A stretch of 64,000 nucleotides of DNA from Conus ventricosus (taxonomy: Eukaryota > Mollusca > Gastropoda > Neogastropoda > Conidae): assembly GCA_018398815.1 (NCBI GenBank), contig CM031626.1, positions 40,463,730-40,527,729 on the forward strand, in the 5' to 3' direction. A program made the translations under genes and the position numbers. Of the stretch, positions 1 through 12,710 are shown piece by piece. The notes beneath the pieces were generated by a model. The model did no database searches. It was not told where the DNA came from and worked only from the letters and a program-made list of their open reading frames with translations. Within the stretch, counting starts at the first letter, position 1; each line of letters begins with the position of its first letter.

Positions 1-1625
1 CTCTTTTGGGTGATGATGTTAGGATTCTAATGAATTCTTTCCATATTATTTGTTTTCATCTTCCGTCTATGGGGGTGTTTGTCCATCATGATCTTTCTTT
101 GCTGTTCTTCTTGTGTCTGCTCATGACATTTTGGGTCATATTGTAGTTGTAGTTGTAGCACTTTTGTTGTATACGCTTCTGATATTCAGCTGCCAGCGTT
201 ATTGAATGCCTGTTTCATTGCATGACAGGTTAGTTAATCTCTTATTTATGCTCTGGGTATTGTTTTTAGTATGGAAGGTGGATGGTTAATTTTGATAAAT
301 TTACATAGGACAGGTGTATTTTTGGGTTTTTTGTATGGTTTATAGATGTGCTGGTTAAGGTCAAACGTTATATTTGGTAGTTCACTATCTTTTTATGTGC
401 TTCTATAGTGATTTTTGATTTTGGTTTTGGAGATTTTACACAGTTCTTTTTTCTTAGTTCAATGTTTCTAGGGGGTTGTCGTTTCAGCGCAGCGAGGCCG
501 TCATACTGTACAGTACGTCTTGTTTTCCAAGTGTTTTTTGAATGTTAGATGTATGTATAGTCCAACAGTCGCAAGTTTCTGCACCATATACGATCCCAGT
601 GTGGACATCAAAAGTGAATCTTGTTTGCGCTCTTGGTCCAGATTTTCATTTTTGCTGCTGTTGTAGAAGTTTTCTTTGTATGGAAAAAGGATTTCATTTT
701 CTGACCCTGATCTTTCAGTGTATGCTGGCAATTTATTTAGCTTTGGTAGAGATCTTCATCTATTAGATGTGTAGAAGTTCTACTATATCAAATGTTATAA
801 AAAACTGTATTTTCTAGCTATGTGAGTTTTCTTGAACCATTGTATGGCTTGTATGTGTTTTTCAAGGTTGAGTTCAGTGTCTCCTTTTATGTTTTTTATG
901 GGCTTTTTCTAAGATTTTTTTGCTGTTTTCCTAATTCGATTGGAATGTGGTTATCAATCTGCCAGTTGGGTTATTCAGGAAGTTGGTTTGGTGTCTTTAT
1001 GTGTTATGAAAGCTTTCTCTTTGCTGCTGTTGTCTCCACTCTATCGCTTAAGTCCATTTGGTGCACAAGCTCCTTTTTTTTTTTTAATGTACTCGTATTA
1101 GTTTTATCAGCTTTTTTGTAATTTTTTTGGATGTTGTTGTCGAGAAGCTGTGAGTACTCTTTAGTTTCCATTTTGTAGAAGTTGCTGGGTTTTGTCCTGC
1201 TTTCACAAATAATTTGTCATTTTGGATTTGTTTGATTTCATTTTTTAACGATGTTTGGAATCATTGTTGATTTTTTTATCTCTATATTGGCTTCATCCCC
1301 TTTTCATTTTTCCTCAACTGTCTTCATGTTTCGTGGCTGGTGGAGTCGCATGTTTTGAAGGTTCATATGTGTTATTATCTTCTCTTCTTGGCATTAGGGT
1401 TAAAAGAAAAATGCTTTCATCTCATGTTTTTGTTAAACCTTCTGTCTGTTCTTTCATTCTTTTCATATGCAGTGAGGTTTGGCAAGAGGTATGTTTTTAG
1501 TAGATGGTATTTAAATTGATTTTGTCCATTTTTACAATCCGTTGGTTAAATGTGTCACGTGAGCAGGCAATTAAGACATGTAGTAAATACAGCAAAAGAT
1601 TTTAAAAAAAATGGCTCAACGGAAC
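1..1625 (-). pseudogene. YRDD-type reverse transcriptase retroelement, N-terminal and RT part (decayed)
   Basis: Read on the minus strand from about 1,560 down to 1, this holds the N-terminal part of a retroelement RT protein and then its palm domain. Stops and frameshifts are frequent. A degenerate motif A lies near 745-795. The segment around 485-545 corresponds to the YRDD catalytic motif of the copy at 2,310-4,110, but here reads YSMTASL, so the catalytic aspartates are gone. The part from 1,070 down to 1 is the reverse complement of 2,330-3,400. The family occurs widely in invertebrate genomes with a C-terminal segment that resembles a GIY-YIG nuclease, which points to a Penelope-like affinity; I am not certain of the clade. 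It continues beyond the left edge of the window. Confidence 0.6.
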
Positions 1626-1626
1626 T

Positions 1627-2305
1627 GGGGAGCACTTTTGTTAAAAAAAGGTAAGGTTTAAAAATTAAAACTATCTACAGCGCTGTTTCATGCAATGCAA
1701 TCTTCAGGATGTGGCTGGGTCGGTGATGCTGGTGTGTTATAATGCTTGTGTGTCTGTCATCACGTGCTGTCTGTGTTTTTCGTGTGTTTCTGGTTCTTGT
1801 TCACTGATAGGAATTTCCACTTGTGCCTGCAGTTGTTAACCTTCTATCATAGTATTTAAGTTGCCATTGTGGTTTGCACCTTGTTTATGTTACTTTTCTG
1901 TTGAGCATAGGTTACATTCTTTTTGAAATGTTGTTGTATGGTGCCTGCCTTTCTATGATTTTCCAGGATATATTGTAGTCTATGTTTTCTCTTTGAGCTT
2001 CAGATGTCGATTCTACTTCAATTCTGTTTGGTTTCTGGATCTTTCTTTGTTAATGACTGTTTGTGGTTTGCATATCTAGTTTTAAATGGGTTTTCAGTGA
2101 TACCTCTATATGTTTCTTCTGCGTTCTTGATGTTACAGTGCTGGGTACAAATGCTGTTGTAGAGGCATTTGTTGTCTCAGAGAGGCATGTTCTTTCTTGT
2201 ATACAGTTGCAGGATTCCTTCATCACCCCTCGTTTTTCTCCGTACTGCTTTTCATTTTGTTGGTTGATCAATGATGTTTTTAAGGTTGGGCATACAGAGA
2301 ATTGA
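1627..2305 (-). pseudogene. C-terminal GIY-YIG-like end of a second copy of the same retroelement
   Basis: On the minus strand this is the 3' part of the element, matching 3,455-4,110 in reverse complement. An open stretch at 2,050-2,271 keeps a cysteine-rich start (CNC) and the recognisable core, with several frameshifts around it. Read on the minus strand it ends next to the N-terminal part of the neighbouring copy (1-1,625). The two are therefore in head-to-tail order, an arrangement common among Penelope-like elements. It is not functional. Confidence 0.55.
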
Positions 2306-2309
2306 TCGA

Positions 2310-4110
2310 GTTACATTAGAAAAAAGAAGGAGCTTTGTGCACCAAATGGGAATTAAGGCGATAGAGTGGAGACAACAGCAGCAAGAGAAGTTTCATAACA
2401 CTTAAAGACAACAAACCATACTTCCATGAATAAACCCCAACATGCGATTGATAAACCCATCAATCTGAATTAGGAAAAAATCAGCAAAAATCTTAGAAAA
2501 AGCCTTAAAAAACATAGTGAGAAACTGAACTCAACCTCTGGAAAAAACACATAACGAAGCCATATTACAATGGTTCAAGAACTCAACAGCAAGATAATAT
2601 CAGTTTTATAACATTTGATATGTAGACTTCTACACATCTATAGATGAAGATCTGCTCACCAAAAGCTTAAATTTGCCAGCAAATACACTGAAATATCAGG
2701 GTCAGAAATGGAAATCATTTTCCTACAAAGAAACCTCTACTACACAGCAAAAATGAAATCTGGACAAGAGACGCAAACCAGAATTCAAACTTTTGATGTC
2801 ACAAATGGGATCGTATGATGGTGCCGAACTTTCGAACTTGTTGGACTATCTCATACTATCTAACATTCAAAAACCATTGAAAACAGTCGGACTGTACAGG
2901 GATTGACGGCCTCGCTGCGCTGAACGACAACCCTAGAAACATTGAAATTAAGAAAAAAGAATGTGTAAAATTTTCCAAAACCAAAATTAACAATCCACTT
3001 AGAAGCAATAAAAAGATAGTGAATACCAGATATAACCGTTTGACCTTAACCAGCAACATTCTAACCATACAAAAAACCAAAATGATACACCAGTCTATTA
3101 AATATCAATGTAACCATCCACTTCCATTTCTAAAACAAATCCCAGAGGCATAAATAAGAGATTATCTAACGTGTCATGCAATGAAAAGCATTCATAACGC
3201 TGCAGTGAATAATCAAGAAAGCGTTACACAAAAGTGGCTACAATACAAAATACAAATATGGACCCAGATAATGCCATGCAGCAGACACAAGATAGAACGG
3301 AAAGAAAGATCAATATGGTTACAACCCCCCTATGGATGGAAGAAGTGAAAACAATATAGGGAAAGAATTCTTTAGAATCCTAACATCTTATTCAAAAGAG
3401 CACCAATTATCCAAGTTATTCAACAAAAACAGCATCAATTTATCATACTCATGTATGTCCCAACCTTAAAAACATCATTGATTCAACAACAAAATGAAAA
3501 GCAGTACGGAGAAAAACGAGGGTGATGAAAGGGAAATCCTGCAACTGTAATCATGAAAGTACAGTGCCTCTGTGCAACAAATGCCTCTACAACAGCATTG
3601 TGTACAAGCACTGTAACATCAGAGTACGCAGAATCTCAAGAAACATATATAGGATATCACTGAGAAACCCATTTATAACTTAGATATGCAAAAACACAAA
3701 ACAGTCATTTAACAAAGAAAGACTACAAAACCAAACAGATTTAAGTAAATAATCTGGAAGCTCCAAAGAGAAAAAGAACTTACAATATATCTGGAAAATC
3801 ATAGAAAAGGAGCAGCACCATACAACAACATTTCAAAATAGATGTAACCTATGCTCAACAGAAAGTACATACATACTATGCAAAACCACAACTGCACTTT
3901 AAATACTAGGGATAGATAATGGTTTAACAACTGCAGGCACAAGTGGAAATTCTATCAGTGAACAAGAACCAGAAACACACGAAAAAACACAGACCAGCAC
4001 GTGATGACAGACAACCACAAAGCAGTTATTAAAAACACCGCAGCACAGACCCATCCAATCTGATTGATTGATTTGCATGAAACAGCGTGTAGATAGTTTT
4101 AAAACCTGAC
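2310..4110 (+). pseudogene. YRDD-type reverse transcriptase retroelement with GIY-YIG-like C-terminus (decayed)
   Basis: Plus-strand copy and the most complete of the family here. In broken frames one can read RT motif A (TFD near 2,614), the motif-B block around 2,800-2,850, and motif C as LYRD followed, after a one-base shift, by DGLA near 2,890-2,925. The C-terminal segment at about 3,530-3,900 carries paired cysteines and the YIG-like block at about 3,640. No frame is open for more than about 80 codons. It forms one arm of a large inverted repeat with 1-2,305. It ends in a TA microsatellite at 4,118. Confidence 0.6.
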
Positions 4111-4117
4111 CTTTTAC

Positions 4118-4135
4118 AATATATATATATATTTA

Positions 4136-4187
<52 letters not shown>

Positions 4188-4307
4188 ATATATATATATG
4201 ACAGCATTTTCGTTTGGCAATGATGTCTTCAACTGGACGAAAAGATTAGCTTTATAATATTTATTCACACAAACACACACACACACACACCTCACACACA
4301 CATATTA

Positions 4308-4339
<32 letters not shown>

Positions 4340-5182
4340 TTTATATATATATATAGTTAAAACAAAGTATATAATATACAAACAACTAATAAATTCAGGA
4401 TAAGTACCAAGCACCGTTTCCAGCAACTAAACAGTGCGCTTGGTGTTGCAATGACTGCAAAAAATATTGAATTATAAAACAAAGATGCTCTTATGGTCTT
4501 AGATTGAAGAAATAGGGGAGATAAGCATACAATCTGCAGTGGTAGATGATTCTGCTAACTAACAGTTGTGCTGAGTGGGTGATGGAGGGTTAAAAAAATA
4601 AATAAATGCTTCTCACAATGAACCTTCAGCAAGCTATGTAGTCTCCAAGGGGGAGACACCCTTCATAAGGAGGGAAAACTCCACTTACATATAACTCCTG
4701 GTCTTATACCGATATTTCGAAACTTGGGTGGTTTCTCTCAGCGACCGCTCGGAAAGTTGGTATTTGATTCCTCTGCCTTTTCAGTTATAAGAAGAATGCA
4801 ATCTCAGAAAAGGCTGGTGTGCAATCCGTAGTATGTTTGTTGAGTTTTCAATAAAACCCAACAAAGGTGCCACCTAAGAAGCAAAAGAATCATGTTGAAA
4901 GAGCAAAAAGAGCTACATCTTCTTGTGTAAAGTAGAAATTATGAAAAGATTATCCTCTTAAGGACACAAGGCTGAGGGCCAGTTCTGAAATGATTCGCAC
5001 AGGATTAAAAAATACAACAACTTAATAAATTCCGAGGATTAAGTACCGAGCACCGTTCCCGCAAACTTAAAGAGCAGCTTGTTGTTGCAATGACTGCAAA
5101 AAATATTGAATTATAAACAAAAGCTTGCTGTTATGTCTTAGATTGTCTTATATATCTATATATAAATATATATACTATTTAT

Positions 5183-5239
<57 letters not shown>

Positions 5240-5669
5240 ATATATATTGATTTATAAACAAAGCTTTGCTTTATGTCTTAGATTGAAGACTATAGAGGGA
5301 GATACGCATTCATTCTGCAGTGGTAGATGATTATGCCTAATAACTGTATGTGCTTGAAGTGGGTGAATGGGGAAAAAAATAAAATAGAATGCTTCTCAAA
5401 AAATGAGCCTTCTGCAAGCTTATATTCTCCTAGGGAGACGGAGACATCCTCCAATAGGGAGGGGAAACTCACTAACATTTTGGTTATTTTTCAATATTTC
5501 TTGCAGTATTGCAACACCAAGCTGCTCTGTTAAAGTTGCTGGGAAACGGTGTCTATACTTATCCTTGAATTTATTAGTTTGTTATAAATTTATATTTATA
5601 TTATATTATATTTTATATATAGTATATAATATATATTTATATATATTTATATATAATATATTATATATC

Positions 5670-5700
<31 letters not shown>

Positions 5701-5702
5701 AT
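4118..5702. repeat. TA-rich microsatellites with direct and inverted copies of a 200-300 bp unit
   Basis: (TA)n runs lie at 4,118-4,200, 4,305-4,360, 5,155-5,250 and 5,585-5,702, with a short CA run at 4,265-4,302. Between them the segment at 4,379-4,720 recurs in direct orientation at 5,018-5,150 and 5,255-5,480. The first part of it recurs inverted at 5,483-5,580. No gene is visible. The short ORFs here run through microsatellite or hairpin sequence. Confidence 0.75.
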
Positions 5703-5749
5703 TCCCACACCAAAACTAAAAATCACAATAGAAGCAAAACAAAAAGATC

Positions 5750-6760
5750 GTGAACTATTTAGGACTTAACGTTAGACTCAACCAACAACATATAAAACCC
5801 ATACAGGAAACAATGATACGCCCTGTCAATGTAAACATCAAAAGCAATCACCCTCCCTCCATACTGAATACAATACCAAAAGCATAATTACAAGACTATC
5901 AACTTTGTCATGTAACGAACAGTATTCAAACAATGCTACAGCTGTACAAGAGGCGTACATAAAAGGGCTCTCTAAATTATGAATTCGATACATCCAGAAC
6001 AATTGATTTTTTTTTTTTTTACCCAAAACCGATGCAGAAAGAACAGGATAAGCATTAGGAAAAGGGATATTCTTATGGTCAATCCCCTATGATGCAAAGA
6101 GTCCCCAACAACAAATGTAGAAAGAAATTCTTTAAAATCTTGGACATTCCATCTTTCTCAAAAGACATACATTATTTAAGATATTCACCCAAAAAAACAT
6201 CTATTTATATATTCATGTATGCCGAAATCTTAAAATGCCATCGATCAGCAAAACAAATGAAAGCAGCCCAGGAAAAAAGGAGGGTAACGAAAGGAAAATC
6301 GTGTAACTGTACCAACAAGACAGGTGTCCCCTAAGCAACAAATGCCTTTACAACAACATTGTGTACCAAGCACTGTAACATCAGAGAAACACAAAAGAAC
6401 ATAGGTAGGTATCACTGAAAAATTCAATTCAAAAATAGATATGCAAACCAAAAACGTCATTACAAGAAAGATAAAAAAACCAAACAGAATTGAGTAAATA
6501 CATTTGGAACGTAAGATAAAAACATTAGACTACAACATATCTTGGAAAATCTTTTAAGAAAGAGCAGCACATACAACAACTTTCAAAAAAATGTATCTAT
6601 GCCTTAAGGAGAAAATACTTATACTAGTTAACACAGTTGGAACTCTAAATGTTAGAACAGAAATGGTTAACAATTGCAGACACAGAGGAAGTTCTTATAA
6701 GTGAATAAAACCAAACTGAGAACCCATGTAGCACGGAAAAAAAAAACAAAATGCAAAGCT
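5750..6760 (+). pseudogene. third fragment of the YRDD-type retroelement (RT C-terminus to GIY-YIG-like end)
   Basis: This plus-strand segment matches the 3' two-thirds of the 2,310-4,110 copy, entering the protein downstream of the catalytic motif. The C-terminal cysteine region is at about 6,300-6,360. Stops occur every few dozen codons. It is 5'-truncated at the TA-rich block and ends about 130 bp before the Helitron-linked repeats begin. Confidence 0.55.
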
Positions 6761-6935
6761 GCTAGTATATATATACGTGCACTGGCATACGCTCATCACC
6801 ATCTGACGACAGCACAGCGTAGAAACAAATTTGTAGTTGTTTTTATAGGCAGCTTGATATTAACTTGCTTTTAATATAAACACACCTGTACTTGTGAAAC
6901 TTAACGATGCATTCTCAAATTCTCATTTCAATGTT

Positions 6936-7061
6936 TCCAGCTAAATGACCGTTAGTTCACCCCCAATGTCACCCTGGCCCCACAGGTGTCAGGCTAATGT
7001 GACGGACCAGCCATCCTGCATATCCTTGATTTGAGGTAAGGACGTTAATCAACTAAACATG
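6936..7061 (+). repeat. SINE body fragment (tail half)
   Basis: Matches the 3' body of the tRNA-derived SINE found complete at 34,955-35,181, but without the tRNA-like head. It abuts the 3' end of the first Helitron helicase copy, as in every other unit. The stretch 6,765-6,935 before it holds no gene; its last 60 bases resemble the HTH/terminal part of the Helitron unit. Confidence 0.6.
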
Positions 7062-9650
7062 ACAAACTTGTTGAAAGATTGCTTTTTCACGATGTTTCAG
7101 TCTATGGAGGACCTTTGGGTAGACAACATTTCTGGTCTCCCTGTTTGGCGCAGTATAAGTCTGCTGTGTTCTGGGCTCAGTTCGTGTGATGCAATCGTAG
7201 ATATTCTGTGTAAAATACGGAACGGTCAGGTCTGCCAAAGGGATGAAAAATGGATTCTGACCTGGCTTTGATAATTGTCCTTGCGAATGCTGGTTTCATG
7301 GAGGAAATGAAGCCTGATCTGAACTGGATGGGCAGGGTGTGAGTCATGGGGTTCCAGAGGAATTCTGGAGAGCAGCACCGGTTCACCCTTTGTGGGGGCC
7401 AACATGATATTTTTTGCTTCTAAAACATTCTGTGCAGTCTGGTGAAAGATACTCTTCGGGTATAGCATTGATCACCTTTTGGCGTGGGGTTCCAGTGAGC
7501 GGGAATGATAAGGGGGACTCTAGATTCAGCAACAGTTCATGAGGGGGATGCCTAGAAATCTCAAAGGAGTTCAAGGAGTGGTTCTTGGGAGAAAGGATCT
7601 CAGCTATCATTCTTGGCCATGTAAACAGATCTGTACAGAAGTTTCCTCTACAGGGAAGTCAAGCTACGATCTTTCCGTTCAGCCTGTTAGACAGTCTTGT
7701 TCAGGGAGGAGATTTATGGCCCTTTCGCTAACCAGTCTGGAGTTGCACAGTGAGCATGAAGATCCGGGTAGATTGCTTCTATCAGGATCCTACTGGCTAT
7801 CATTAAAACTGGCATCATGTGCTGGAGCTGGGACAATTATAGTATTGAACATGGACTCAATGGCACCCATTCCAATGTCAAGAGAGTTTGCGAAAAGTGG
7901 CTGTCTGGGGATTTCAGTCCTGGTGCTGGGCTCTCATTGGTGGTTAGACGTTAACAATCATGCTCAGCACTTCTTAGACCAGGCGTTGACAATGTTGGCT
8001 CTGGTGCCATTGGGGACTACAGGGTGGTCTGCCGAAGTCCCCACAGAACGCATTGGGATGGCCTCCCTTTGGCCGTGCACTTGGGTGATGTTCCTGCAGC
8101 CTCATAAGAGTCCATGGCCTGTTTAGACAGCTCTTGTGGGTCATGGGAGCTTCATTAATTATGTCAGTTGCAGCTCTTTGATGACTTTGGCCAACGTGAC
8201 CCACGCTGGACAGAGCAGGTTGGCGTGTCATTGCTTGTCGGCATCCAGAGGACCGTGAAAGTGCTATGTACTGTCCGCCACGGCAAAAAAGAGTTAGGCG
8301 GCAATGCCACTGGAAGCGTGGCTTGCACTATTTTGCCTGTGGAGCAGATCCTGTTCAGGATAAGATTACGGATGGTTTTTTGTCCCTCATGGGGAGCATC
8401 AAGGAACTTTTGTTGCTGCATGCTGTGGGATCCTGCCTCTGCTCAACCAGGTCATAAAGCTGTCGAACACATTCTCTGGTTGGCTGTCGCTTCTTTCAAG
8501 CTGGTCATCAGCTGCTGTCCGGAGTGCAGTTTAGTGTGTAAATGGTCTCGCGGTAGTATTCTCGAGACCACAGTTTGTGGTTGTGTGAATTGTTGGCATC
8601 CCATATCTCAGTAGACTTGCCTCAAGAAGGAAGAGTTGGTGCTGAATCAAGTAGAGCTTGGTTGTAGATGGCATCTGTGTATGCACTTCATAATGGTCAT
8701 TTTCGGACTTTGGAAGAGGAAATCTTCAACAGATCGGTCTCCTGAAGAGGTTCCACAGGTTGCATTGGTTACTGGGTTGCAAGCACTAGGATATACGGAA
8801 GTCACGCAGCGTCGGGGTCTCTGAGAGATGAGGCTTCCTCCAGGGGCAAGTTGTTAGAAGGCGGGCATCTTTAGGAGTCCGAGAGATTGCAAGCATCTCG
8901 AAAAATGTTGTGGGACATAGCCGTTGACAATCTTCAGCTCCTGTACGAACGGGGGTCCTTTCATAAATCGTGAGTAGAAGCCTTCAAGAAGTGCATTCCC
9001 TGGCGAGATGATCACTGTACAATCGCCGGATTGCAGTGCCCCTTTGTCGTTTCTTCCACATATTCTGTAGTGGTCTTCCATGTGAATTGTCAGGACTTAC
9101 CACGTACTTCAGCCCTGTGCAGTAGGGTCTTGAGGGCACAGGCTAAAGATGGCGGTAAGGGTTGCTTCTGGGGGAGAGCCTTGTGCTCTTGGTGCTGCGT
9201 TGTGTGGATTGAAGTAGACCCTTGTCCATTCTCTAAATGGACAGCTGGTCTCTGCACCATGGGGTGGCGCTCAGCAGGTCAAATCCCAGGAGTCTCCAGG
9301 TCGCCTCGATGCTGCCAACGTAGCGGGCATTCGGGTACATTTGGATCTCATCAACGACTGGAGGTTGTTGAGCTGTTTCCTTCACCTGCCTGAGTGGCTT
9401 GGAGTTGGAAGACGGCTTGGTCTGTGCCCTTGTGGACATACTTCAGGACGTACTTGATGGATTTTGTACTACTGCATATTTCCACATTGATGTTGCTGTT
9501 GAACTAATGTAGGAGGAAAAGGGTTGTAGGGGACAACCCACTGGTTGGTGCGATGATTTCTCTCTGTCCAAGCGTCACAATTTTAGTATATCCTCAATCA
9601 GACTCATCGCGTCTCCTGTACTTGGGGTAACTGTCCTCCCCTGCTCTAGG
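7050..9650 (-). pseudogene. Helitron Rep/helicase remnant, copy A
   Basis: On the minus strand the order is: end of the Rep domain and linker (about 9,640-9,030), then the PIF1-like helicase N-lobe (about 8,620-7,970), then the C-lobe (about 7,610-7,050). Visible pieces are the Rep-helicase linker residues DEIQMYPNARYVGS near 9,330, a damaged Walker A (FLDAPHEGQKT near 8,390), a Walker B read as IINEAPM near 8,150, and C-lobe fragments. Helitron proteins carry out rolling-circle transposition: Rep nicks and the helicase unwinds. The frame is broken many times and the HUH part of Rep is absent, as in copies B-D. Confidence 0.8.
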
Positions 9651-9795
9651 ACCCTTCTTGCCTCTCAATCAATTTTTACCTCACGATTTGTTTTCGTAAT
9701 AAGATACACAGTCGATAGAGGGATGCTTGTATTTAATGAACTTTACCGATGCATTCTCAATTCCGTTTGAAGTGCTCCAAAATGACAACTCTGTA
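9650..9795 (-). pseudogene. HTH segment of the Helitron unit (remnant)
   Basis: Short minus-strand stretch matching the better preserved HTH coding segment at 34,783-34,953. It sits directly upstream, in helicase sense, of the truncated Rep. It is too decayed here to read as protein. Confidence 0.45.
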
Positions 9796-10011
9796 GGGGC
9801 CGCCATAACCTAGTGGACTCATGATCCAATGGTCGGGGTTTCGAATCCCGGTTTGGTCTTGGAAATTTTATCGTGGAATGTTTCCAGCTCAAATAACCAT
9901 AGTTCACCCTGATATCCACCTGGCCTCGCAGGTCTCAGGCTAATGTGACGGATCGGCCGTCTGCATACCCCTTGATTTGAGCACGGACGTTTAAACCCAA
10001 CTCAAAAATGA
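9796..10011 (+). repeat. tRNA-derived SINE, tRNA head with internal deletion
   Basis: The head has the tRNA-like start, a CAT anticodon-like triplet and a B box (TTTCGAATCCC at 9,839-9,849). The segment corresponding to GATAAGGCGCTG between A box and anticodon stem is missing. The body runs to the tail with TTGATTTGAGCACGGACG. It is in plus orientation, opposite to the flanking helicase. The same deletion occurs at 12,711-12,925. Confidence 0.75.
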
Positions 10012-10019
10012 CAACTCTG

Positions 10020-12560
10020 TGAAAAAGATTGCATTTTACGATGATTTATATCTATTGGGAGGGCCTCTGGGTTGACAACATTTCTGGTCTCCCTGTTTGG
10101 CGCAAGTGTAGTCAGTGTTTCTGCGCTTCCAGTACGGATGCTGCAACGTAGAATATTCCATGTGTAAAATACGAACGGTCAGGTCTGCCCCAAGGGATGA
10201 AAATGTCTGACCTTGGCTCTTGATAATTGTCAGATCAAAAGCTGGTTTGATGGAAACTGAAGCCGTCAGAACTGGAATGGCGGGGGTGGGTTATGGGTTC
10301 CAGGGGAATTCTGGGGAGCAGCACCAGTTCACCTTTGTGGGGGCCACATGTTTATTTTCGCTTCTACAACATTCCTGTGCAGACTGGTGAAGACACATCG
10401 GGTGCCACTGAATATCTTTGGGGTCCAGTGAGCGGAGAATGATAATGGGGCCCTCAGATTTCATGCACAGATTTCGGGAGGTGGAAGTCCAGAATCTCAA
10501 TGGAGTTCAGGAGTTCTTGTGGATAAAGGACTCCCTCATCATCATTCTTGCCGTGTCAACAGTCTGTACATAGTTTCCTCGCAGGAAGGCAGCAAAACGA
10601 TTTTTCTGTTCACTTGTGACAGTCTCGTTCAGGGAGGAATTAGGCATTTCTGCTAACCAGTCTGCACAGTGAGCATGAAGATCCGGGTAATGCTTCTATC
10701 AAATCCCCTGGCTATCATAAAACTGGCATAGGTCTGGAGGGCCAAAAAGTATCGGGAACATATTTCAAGGCAACCATTGCCAATGTCAAGAGAAGGTGGC
10801 AAAGCTGCTGCCGGGATTTTCCCAGACAGCTGGGCTCTCATTTTGGTGTTAGGCGTTTAAAATCATGCCCCGGCCACTTCTTCAGACAGGCGATGAAAAT
10901 GTTGGTCTGGTGCCCATGGGGACGACAGGAGATCTCCCAAAAGTCCCCACAGAACAGCGTTTGGATGCCTCCCATTGGCCTGTGCCAACCTTGGGTGAGT
11001 CCTGCAGCGTAAGTCCATCGCCTCGTAGACAGCTTTATAAGGTCAGGGAAAGCTTCATTTAATTATGACGGTTCAGCCTCTTTGATGATTTTGGGCCAAC
11101 GTTGCCCACGCTTGACAGTGCAGGTTGGGTTTTTTGCCTTGACGGCATCCGGCAGGTTGGCGTTTTTTGCTTGAAAGTGTATGTCTGTCGCCCCCCGCAA
11201 GAGTAGCGGCAAGGGCCACTTGGAAGCAGGGCTAGCGCAAATTTGGCCTTGGAGCGGATCCTGTCATGTAATTTCAGTTTGGCCCTTTCCCTTCCTCTGG
11301 ACATTCAAGGAACTTTATGTTGCTGCTTCTGTGGGATCCTGCCTCCCTCAACATGGCCCTAACTGCCCGTACATGCTCCTGGTCAGCTGTCAGCTTTTTC
11401 CCAGCTGGTCATCACTGCTGTCCAGAGTGCATAGTGTCGTAATTGCTCTCGCAGTAGTATTCTCGAGGCACAGTTTGGTTTTTGTGTGACTGTTGGCATC
11501 CATACTCCTCTGTAGATTGCCTCCAAGAAGGAAGAGTTTGTGCTGAATCACAGTAAGAGCTTGGTTGTAGATGGCATCTGTGTAACTGCGCTTCATAATA
11601 GACATCTCTTCGGATTTGGGAAGAGGAAAATCAGCAAGATGGTCTCTGAAGAGGTTCCACAGGTTGCCGGGGTTTACTGGGGTTGCAAGCACTAGATAAT
11701 ACAGAAGTCACGCAGCAGTCGGGTCTCTGAGAAATAAAGGCTTCCTCCAGGGCAAGTTGTAGAAGGCGGTCATCTTCTAGGAGTCCAAGAGCATTGCACC
11801 ATCTCGAAAAATGTTGTGGATATAGCCGTTGACAATCTTCAGCTCATCGTACGAACGGGGTCCTTTCATAACGTTGAGTAGAAGCCTCAAGAAGTAGCAC
11901 TCTCCCTGGCGAGGACTGATACTGTACAAATGCCGGATTGCAGTGCCCCTTTGTCGTTTCTTCCACATATTCTGAGTGGACATCCATGTGAAGTGCTCAG
12001 GGACTTCCACATACTTCAGCTCTCATGCTGTGGGGTGTAGGGTCTTGAGAGCACAGGCTAAAGATGGCGGTAAGGGTTGCTTCTGGGGGAGAGCCTTGTG
12101 CTCTTTGCGCTGCGTTGTGTGGATTGAAGTAGACCCATTGTCCATTCTCTAAATGGACAGCTGGTCTCTGCACCAGGGGGTGGCGCTCATGCAGGTCAAA
12201 TCCCAGGAGTCTCCAGGTCGCCTCGATGCTGCCAACGTAGCGGGCATTCTGGTACATTTGGATCTCATCAACGACTGGAGGTTTTTTGAGCTGCTCCTTC
12301 ACCTGCCTGAGTGGCTTGGAGTTGGAAGACGGCTTGATCTGTGCCCTTGTGGACATACTTCAGGACGTACTTGATGGATTTTATACTACTGCATATTTCC
12401 ACATTGATGTGGCTGTTGAACTAATGTAGGAGGTAAGGGTTGTAGGGGACAACCCACTGGTTGGTGACGATGATTTCTCTCTCTCCAAGCGTTACAATCT
12501 CATTAGTCTTCAATCAGACTCATCGCGTCTCCTGTACTTGGGGTAGCTGTCCTCACCCTG
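10020..12560 (-). pseudogene. Helitron Rep/helicase remnant, copy B
   Basis: Tandem duplicate of copy A, in the same minus orientation. The upstream end is the best preserved: the open frame at 11,997-12,356 covers the Rep-helicase linker, with DEIQMYQNARYVGSIEATWR and LGFDLHERHP intact. The next piece (11,777-12,010) has EVPEHFTWMS, the RRQRG-like basic block and the MKGPRSYDELKIVNG motif typical of Helitron helicase regions. The helicase N- and C-lobes (11,300-10,020) are frameshifted throughout. The HUH motif is not present. Confidence 0.8.
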
Positions 12561-12564
12561 CTCT

Positions 12565-12710
12565 ATGACCCTTCGTGCCTCTCAATCAATTTTGCCTCAC
12601 GATTGTTTTCGTAATACGATACACAGTCGATAGAGGGATGCTTGTACTTAATGAACATACCGATGCATTCTCAATTCCTCGATTGAAGTGCTCCAAAATG
12701 ACAACTCTGT
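12565..12710 (-). pseudogene. HTH segment of the Helitron unit (remnant)
   Basis: Matches the HTH segments at 34,783-34,953 and 37,763-37,905 at the nucleotide level and lies in the same position between truncated Rep and SINE. Frameshifted. Confidence 0.45.
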
